A stretch of DNA of 42,917 nt from Butyrivibrio sp. VCD2006 (lineage in GTDB: Bacteria > Bacillota > Clostridia > Lachnospirales > Lachnospiraceae): positions 6,064-48,980 of the forward strand of contig NZ_KE384111.1 of assembly GCF_000423925.1 (NCBI RefSeq). The letters run 5' to 3'. Numbering within the stretch: the first letter of the stretch is position 1; each line of letters starts with the position of its first letter. Positions 40,071 through 42,917 of this stretch are shown here, piece by piece. The position numbers and the translations under genes were made by a program. Under the pieces are notes generated by a model. It was not told the DNA's origin and ran no database searches. It was given only the letters and a program-made list of their open reading frames with translations.

Positions 40071-40988
40071 TTAATTATGCTCATTCCAGTAATCCTCAGC
40101 TGCATCATATGCCTCATCTTCATCATCAAAGTCATCTTCGTAATCGTAGAATTCCTCATACTTATCATCCGCAAAATCCTGAGCTGATTTGTAATCATGG
40201 ACATTATAGGGATCATAGGTCTTACTCTTTTTCGTTTTTGACTTGCCGGAACTATAACTCTTAGTCGTATTAGATTCGGACGATGCGCTTTTCTTTGTGG
40301 AGGTATTCTTCTTCGATACCTGAATTCTTGCCTTCAGATCACTCTCTTTCTCAAAATCCTTTACCTTTTCACCATAGTAGAAGAACACATAAAGCTCAGC
40401 CGTATTATCTGCTGTATTCTTATCTGTGAGTAAATACCTTCCATCCGTCCTATGCTTGTAATCAAAAGAATAGGTTCTATTCTCTGTTTTAAAGGTGAAA
40501 TACTCGAGTGTGCAAAAATGCTCTATCTCAACCTCCGTGCCCTTATAATCCATGCTGTATCCAATTTTGTTATTATTGAAAAATTCCACATATCTGCTGT
40601 GATTGTATGCATTCTGAAGCCTTGAAATATATTCTTCCGAAATAGAAACAAACATCTCACACTTTTTAAACTCATCCATGTCATCAATCGCATCATCAAG
40701 ATACACTATCAAATGCACTTCATTATTCTGTTTATAAATATAGCTGGACCAATCACCATCATTGTAATAGCACTTCGCTTCTACAGATTTTACATTCGCG
40801 TTACCGGAATCCTTGTAAAATTCCGGATCCTCAACCATTGCCTTATGTTCATTCCTGGCCGCATCAAGCTCATTATCCCGCCTCTCGGCATCCAGTCTTT
40901 CCTTAGTTTTAAGCGCAAAAATCAGACCTGCATAAGCCACAATTAGTACAACTATGATAATTGTTTTTCTTAACTTCTCTGCTTGCAT
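40071..40988 (-). CDS. Membrane-anchored protein of unknown function
   Basis: The 305-residue protein has a short cytoplasmic start, one membrane helix (about 8-28, TIIIVVLIVAYAGLIFAL) and an extracytoplasmic region. That region includes a folded part (KSVEAKCYYNDGDWSSYIYK ... YRFTF-like strands), a Ser/Lys/Thr-rich linker (about 225-260) and a very acidic Asp/Glu/Tyr tail. The ATG at 40988 has GCGGAGGA upstream and overlaps the end of the membrane protein gene. No family is recognised. Confidence 0.65.
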   Translation of the reverse strand: MQAEKLRKTIIIVVLIVAYAGLIFALKTKERLDAERRDNELDAARNEHKAMVEDPEFYKDSGNANVKSVEAKCYYNDGDWSSYIYKQNNEVHLIVYLDDAIDDMDEFKKCEMFVSISEEYISRLQNAYNHSRYVEFFNNNKIGYSMDYKGTEVEIEHFCTLEYFTFKTENRTYSFDYKHRTDGRYLLTDKNTADNTAELYVFFYYGEKVKDFEKESDLKARIQVSKKNTSTKKSASSESNTTKSYSSGKSKTKKSKTYDPYNVHDYKSAQDFADDKYEEFYDYEDDFDDEDEAYDAAEDYWNEHN

Positions 40989-40989
40989 T

Positions 40990-41751
40990 CTAATCCTCCG
41001 CAGTTCCCCGGCAGATTTTCCCAAACACCCAAATCAAAAAGTACATTAGCAGAATCACCATAACAGTCAGTGCCGCATATCCAATAAGATATCCCGGATT
41101 CCCCATGAATGATTCAAGCCATGAGAGCGGACTTCCCGGCACAGGCCAGTTTAGGAAGAAATAGTTACAGCCATATTTTTTATCAAATATATAAACCGGT
41201 GGAACCAGTATCATCAGGAAAATCAGATTGTACTGGATGTGCTTTATTGATGGTGATATCTCGTTGCAGCTTCTGATAAGCATAGGATATAGCAAAAGCA
41301 GCCCGTGCCATGCATAACTATAGATGTTCATGAAATTCCAAACCGGATAGTAAATAGTCCAGTCCGCGAACAGCAAAGCCGCCATTGACGCAGGCATAAT
41401 TATGATGAATGCTATCTCTCCCAGAACATTCTTCGCATTTTTACACGGCAGATATTCCCGCAGCAGAAAAACAAATATACCAATGCTACAAATATGGAGC
41501 GGAAGATATCCTATTCCAAATCTGTGTACAGATACAAGAAACAGATCCTTGAAAATCTCCATAATGACCATCACAACCGGAATTTTCTTCTGAATCTGTC
41601 TCCTCCTTTTATCTTCACATCTGCAAATAGCAACCAGCAAAAATATCGTAAGGGCCAAGGTTATAGCCACACTTAATAGATGTGCTGCTCCAAACAACGG
41701 ATAGCCCATCCCCTGTGGTATATCATCCTGCTGCCTCCAGAAATACTCCAT
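40990..41751 (-). CDS. YwaF/TMEM164-like integral membrane protein
   Basis: The 253-residue protein has about seven membrane helices. It matches the YwaF (TP0381) family, with FGAAHLLSV near the N-terminus, LPLHICSIGIF and NIYSYAWHGLLLLYP. The conserved His residues fit this family, to which eukaryotic TMEM164 is related; no activity can be claimed for the bacterial protein. GAGGAG lies nine bases before the ATG. It is followed with one base between by the gene at 40071. Confidence 0.82.
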   Translation of the reverse strand: MEYFWRQQDDIPQGMGYPLFGAAHLLSVAITLALTIFLLVAICRCEDKRRRQIQKKIPVVMVIMEIFKDLFLVSVHRFGIGYLPLHICSIGIFVFLLREYLPCKNAKNVLGEIAFIIIMPASMAALLFADWTIYYPVWNFMNIYSYAWHGLLLLYPMLIRSCNEISPSIKHIQYNLIFLMILVPPVYIFDKKYGCNYFFLNWPVPGSPLSWLESFMGNPGYLIGYAALTVMVILLMYFLIWVFGKICRGTAED

Positions 41752-41797
41752 CCCCTGAATCTCCTCGTTTGCCCACTAATCCTCCAAGCTATCCCCG

Positions 41798-41830
41798 TCA
41801 GAAGTCAAAGTCATCAAAAGGTCCAACCAT
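41798..41830 (-). CDS. Possible 10-codon ORF
   Basis: A perfect AAGGAGG is followed, five bases later, by ATG and ten codons (MVGPFDDFDF) to a TGA. The bases after the stop, in another frame, read as DGD...LED-like residues, so this may be the broken start of a small calcium-binding-type gene. It could also be a leader peptide for the membrane protein gene. Confidence 0.25.
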   Translation of the reverse strand: MVGPFDDFDF

Positions 41831-41857
41831 AATTTACCTCCTTATAACCAAAAAATC

Positions 41858-42613
41858 TCAATCATCCAAAAGCCGCTTAAGAAGCTGCTCCTTATTCTCA
41901 ATAAACATCTTGGTAATCTGATAACTATCAGTTTCCTCATACTCAACAGGATGAATCTGTCCATCATCAAAGCTTAAGATCTCAGCACCTGGAATTCCCA
42001 AAAGAATCGGCGAGTGTGTAACCATAATAAACTGAGCATCTTCTTTTGCACAGTTCACAATCTCCAGCAAAAGAGTAAGCTGTCTCTGCGGTGACAATGC
42101 TGCCTCCGGCTCGTCCAAAAGATACAAACCGTGACTCTTAAAATTACTCTGAGCCAGCTGTAAAAAGCTCTCCCCATGTGATCGCTGGTGAAAATGTTGC
42201 GGCACACCACCGAGCATACTGTACTCTTCCTCTGCCGATGCCACATTGTAAAAGCTCTCTGCCCTCAAAAAATATCCCCATCCAGGCTTGTTAAATCCTC
42301 GTGAAAGTCTAATTGCATTACACAATTCTGAATGTGAATCATAAGTTGAAAAATTATAATTCTTCGTGCCCCCTTCCGGATTAAAACCATAATTCACCGC
42401 TATAGCCTCAAGCATGGTTGACTTTCCGCTTCCGTTTTCTCCAACAAAGATTGTTATGTTCTTGTGAAATTCCAGATAATCCAACCCATTTATAGCTTCA
42501 ATTCCACGAAGGTAGCTACATTCATCTATATCATCCCAGTTAATGCTCACCGCCTGTATAGGCAAGCTTATTCCGTCCTCTAACAAATCCCTTCCTCCAA
42601 AACAACATACCAT
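41858..42613 (-). CDS. AAA-family ATPase (COG3910-like)
   Basis: The 251-residue ATPase has Walker A VGENGSGKST (near 57-66), a signature-like HGESFLQL, Walker B GLYLLDEPEAALSP and the switch His in VTHSPI. It is a compact SMC/ABC-like ATPase without a coiled coil. Similar proteins occur alone or in defence loci, but no nuclease partner is present here. The start is uncertain: ATG at 42613 has AAGGA close by, while a TTG at 42586 has a better-spaced GGAGG. Confidence 0.85.
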   Translation of the reverse strand: MVCCFGGRDLLEDGISLPIQAVSINWDDIDECSYLRGIEAINGLDYLEFHKNITIFVGENGSGKSTMLEAIAVNYGFNPEGGTKNYNFSTYDSHSELCNAIRLSRGFNKPGWGYFLRAESFYNVASAEEEYSMLGGVPQHFHQRSHGESFLQLAQSNFKSHGLYLLDEPEAALSPQRQLTLLLEIVNCAKEDAQFIMVTHSPILLGIPGAEILSFDDGQIHPVEYEETDSYQITKMFIENKEQLLKRLLDD

Positions 42614-42806
42614 TAATCCTTAACCTGACCCGACATATACATTATGCACCTTGAAGTGTCCCATATAAACCACAGCATATTTTTCTAAGTTACTATTCAC
42701 ACTTTCCCAGATATGGTGTCCTTCACATAAAGAGATTTTGAACATTTCATAATGCCAAGAAAGCCAGAAAAAATCTGACTTTTTGGGCATTTTTATTGCA
42801 ATAAAC

Positions 42807-42838
42807 ATCTTTATGTGTTATGCTATACACATAAAGAT
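42807..42838. promoter_or_regulatory. Perfect 12-bp palindrome before the transposase gene
   Basis: ATCTTTATGTGT (42807-42818) and ACACATAAAGAT (42827-42838) are exact inverted repeats with an eight-base loop. The palindrome ends directly before the AAAGGAGG ribosome binding site. It may be an operator, or an RNA stem that shields translation of the transposase from outside transcripts. Confidence 0.5.
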
Positions 42839-42852
42839 AAAGGAGGCAAACT

Positions 42853-42917
42853 ATGGGAATTGTATATCAGACTGACAAAAGATCCGGAATCACATATGCC
42901 TATGAAAATCAATCATT
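42853..42917 (+). CDS. IS4/IS1634-type transposase, N-terminal part (cut by window edge)
   Basis: Only the first 21 codons are present. They begin MGIVYQTDKRSGITYAYENQ, the usual N-terminus of IS1634/IS4-like transposases (YxTDKRSGxTYxYE). AAGGAGG lies seven bases before the ATG. The left end of the element must lie between 42614 and 42806, but I could not identify its inverted repeat. Confidence 0.7.
   Translation, partial: MGIVYQTDKRSGITYAYENQS

Noticed and set aside
42620..42808. 62-codon minus-strand frame at the right end
   Set aside because: No start signal and no recognisable domain; it lies in the probable IS end region.

Overview
The window reads as a chromosomal segment of a low-to-moderate GC Firmicute, most likely a Lachnospiraceae (Butyrivibrio-like) bacterium. 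The grounds are strong AGGAGG ribosome binding sites, sigma-A type TATAAT promoters, an ECF transporter with a UPF0397 S component, a LytTR/DUF3021 regulatory pair, a PspC-DUF4342 cluster, an IS1182-type element and several small Cys-rich proteins familiar from that family. Genus is inference. Most genes lie on the minus strand in short operons closed by hairpin terminators.

Layout. 1-650: two tandem hairpin arrays and an 18-bp repeat. 650-5137 (minus): a frameshifted DUF2185 gene, a DUF3990 gene, and an operon of SpoOB-type histidine kinase, NfeD, flotillin FloA and a LytTR response regulator. 5416-8508 (plus): a complete ECF transporter. 8600-13483: zinc-ribbon membrane protein, CoaBC and CoaX (divergent, successive coenzyme A steps), a GNAT and an M42 aminopeptidase. 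13815-17644: an FMN oxidoreductase, then an ABC-2 exporter with its LytTR/DUF3021 regulator. 17891-19367: macro-domain protein, SprT-like protein and a small helical protein. 19549-20172: a large hairpin array. 20258-24862: an LppM-like lipoprotein, a papain-like lipoprotein gene with two in-frame TAA codons, and small proteins including a glutaredoxin. 25206-28808: a second macro protein, ThpR, an ArsC/Spx-like protein and an AlkZ-related/EVE-like protein. 28921-31244: a triple-hairpin element and an intact IS1182-family insertion. 31291-36127: DUF4298-Dabb fusion, secreted nuclease, vWA protein, macro-HTH protein and a Nudix protein. 36161-39993: PAP2 remnant, PspC cluster, Nudix-pyrophosphatase fusion, Nudix and a variant peptide deformylase. 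40071-42613: two membrane proteins and an AAA ATPase. The right edge holds the start of an IS4/IS1634-type transposase.

Three themes stand out. First, structured tandem repeats. At least six genes (DUF3990, floA, nfeD, a macro gene, thpR, the arsC-like gene) carry tandem copies of their own 3' end, stop codon included. Larger hairpin arrays with constant periods (51 and 76 bp) but exchanged stems fill other intergenic gaps. Second, ADP-ribose and nucleotide chemistry: three macro domains, three Nudix domains and one DUF3990 (possibly ADP-ribosyltransferase-like). Third, the embedding of flotillin and NfeD between a kinase and its likely response regulator. All function calls come from reading motifs by eye; no database search was run.
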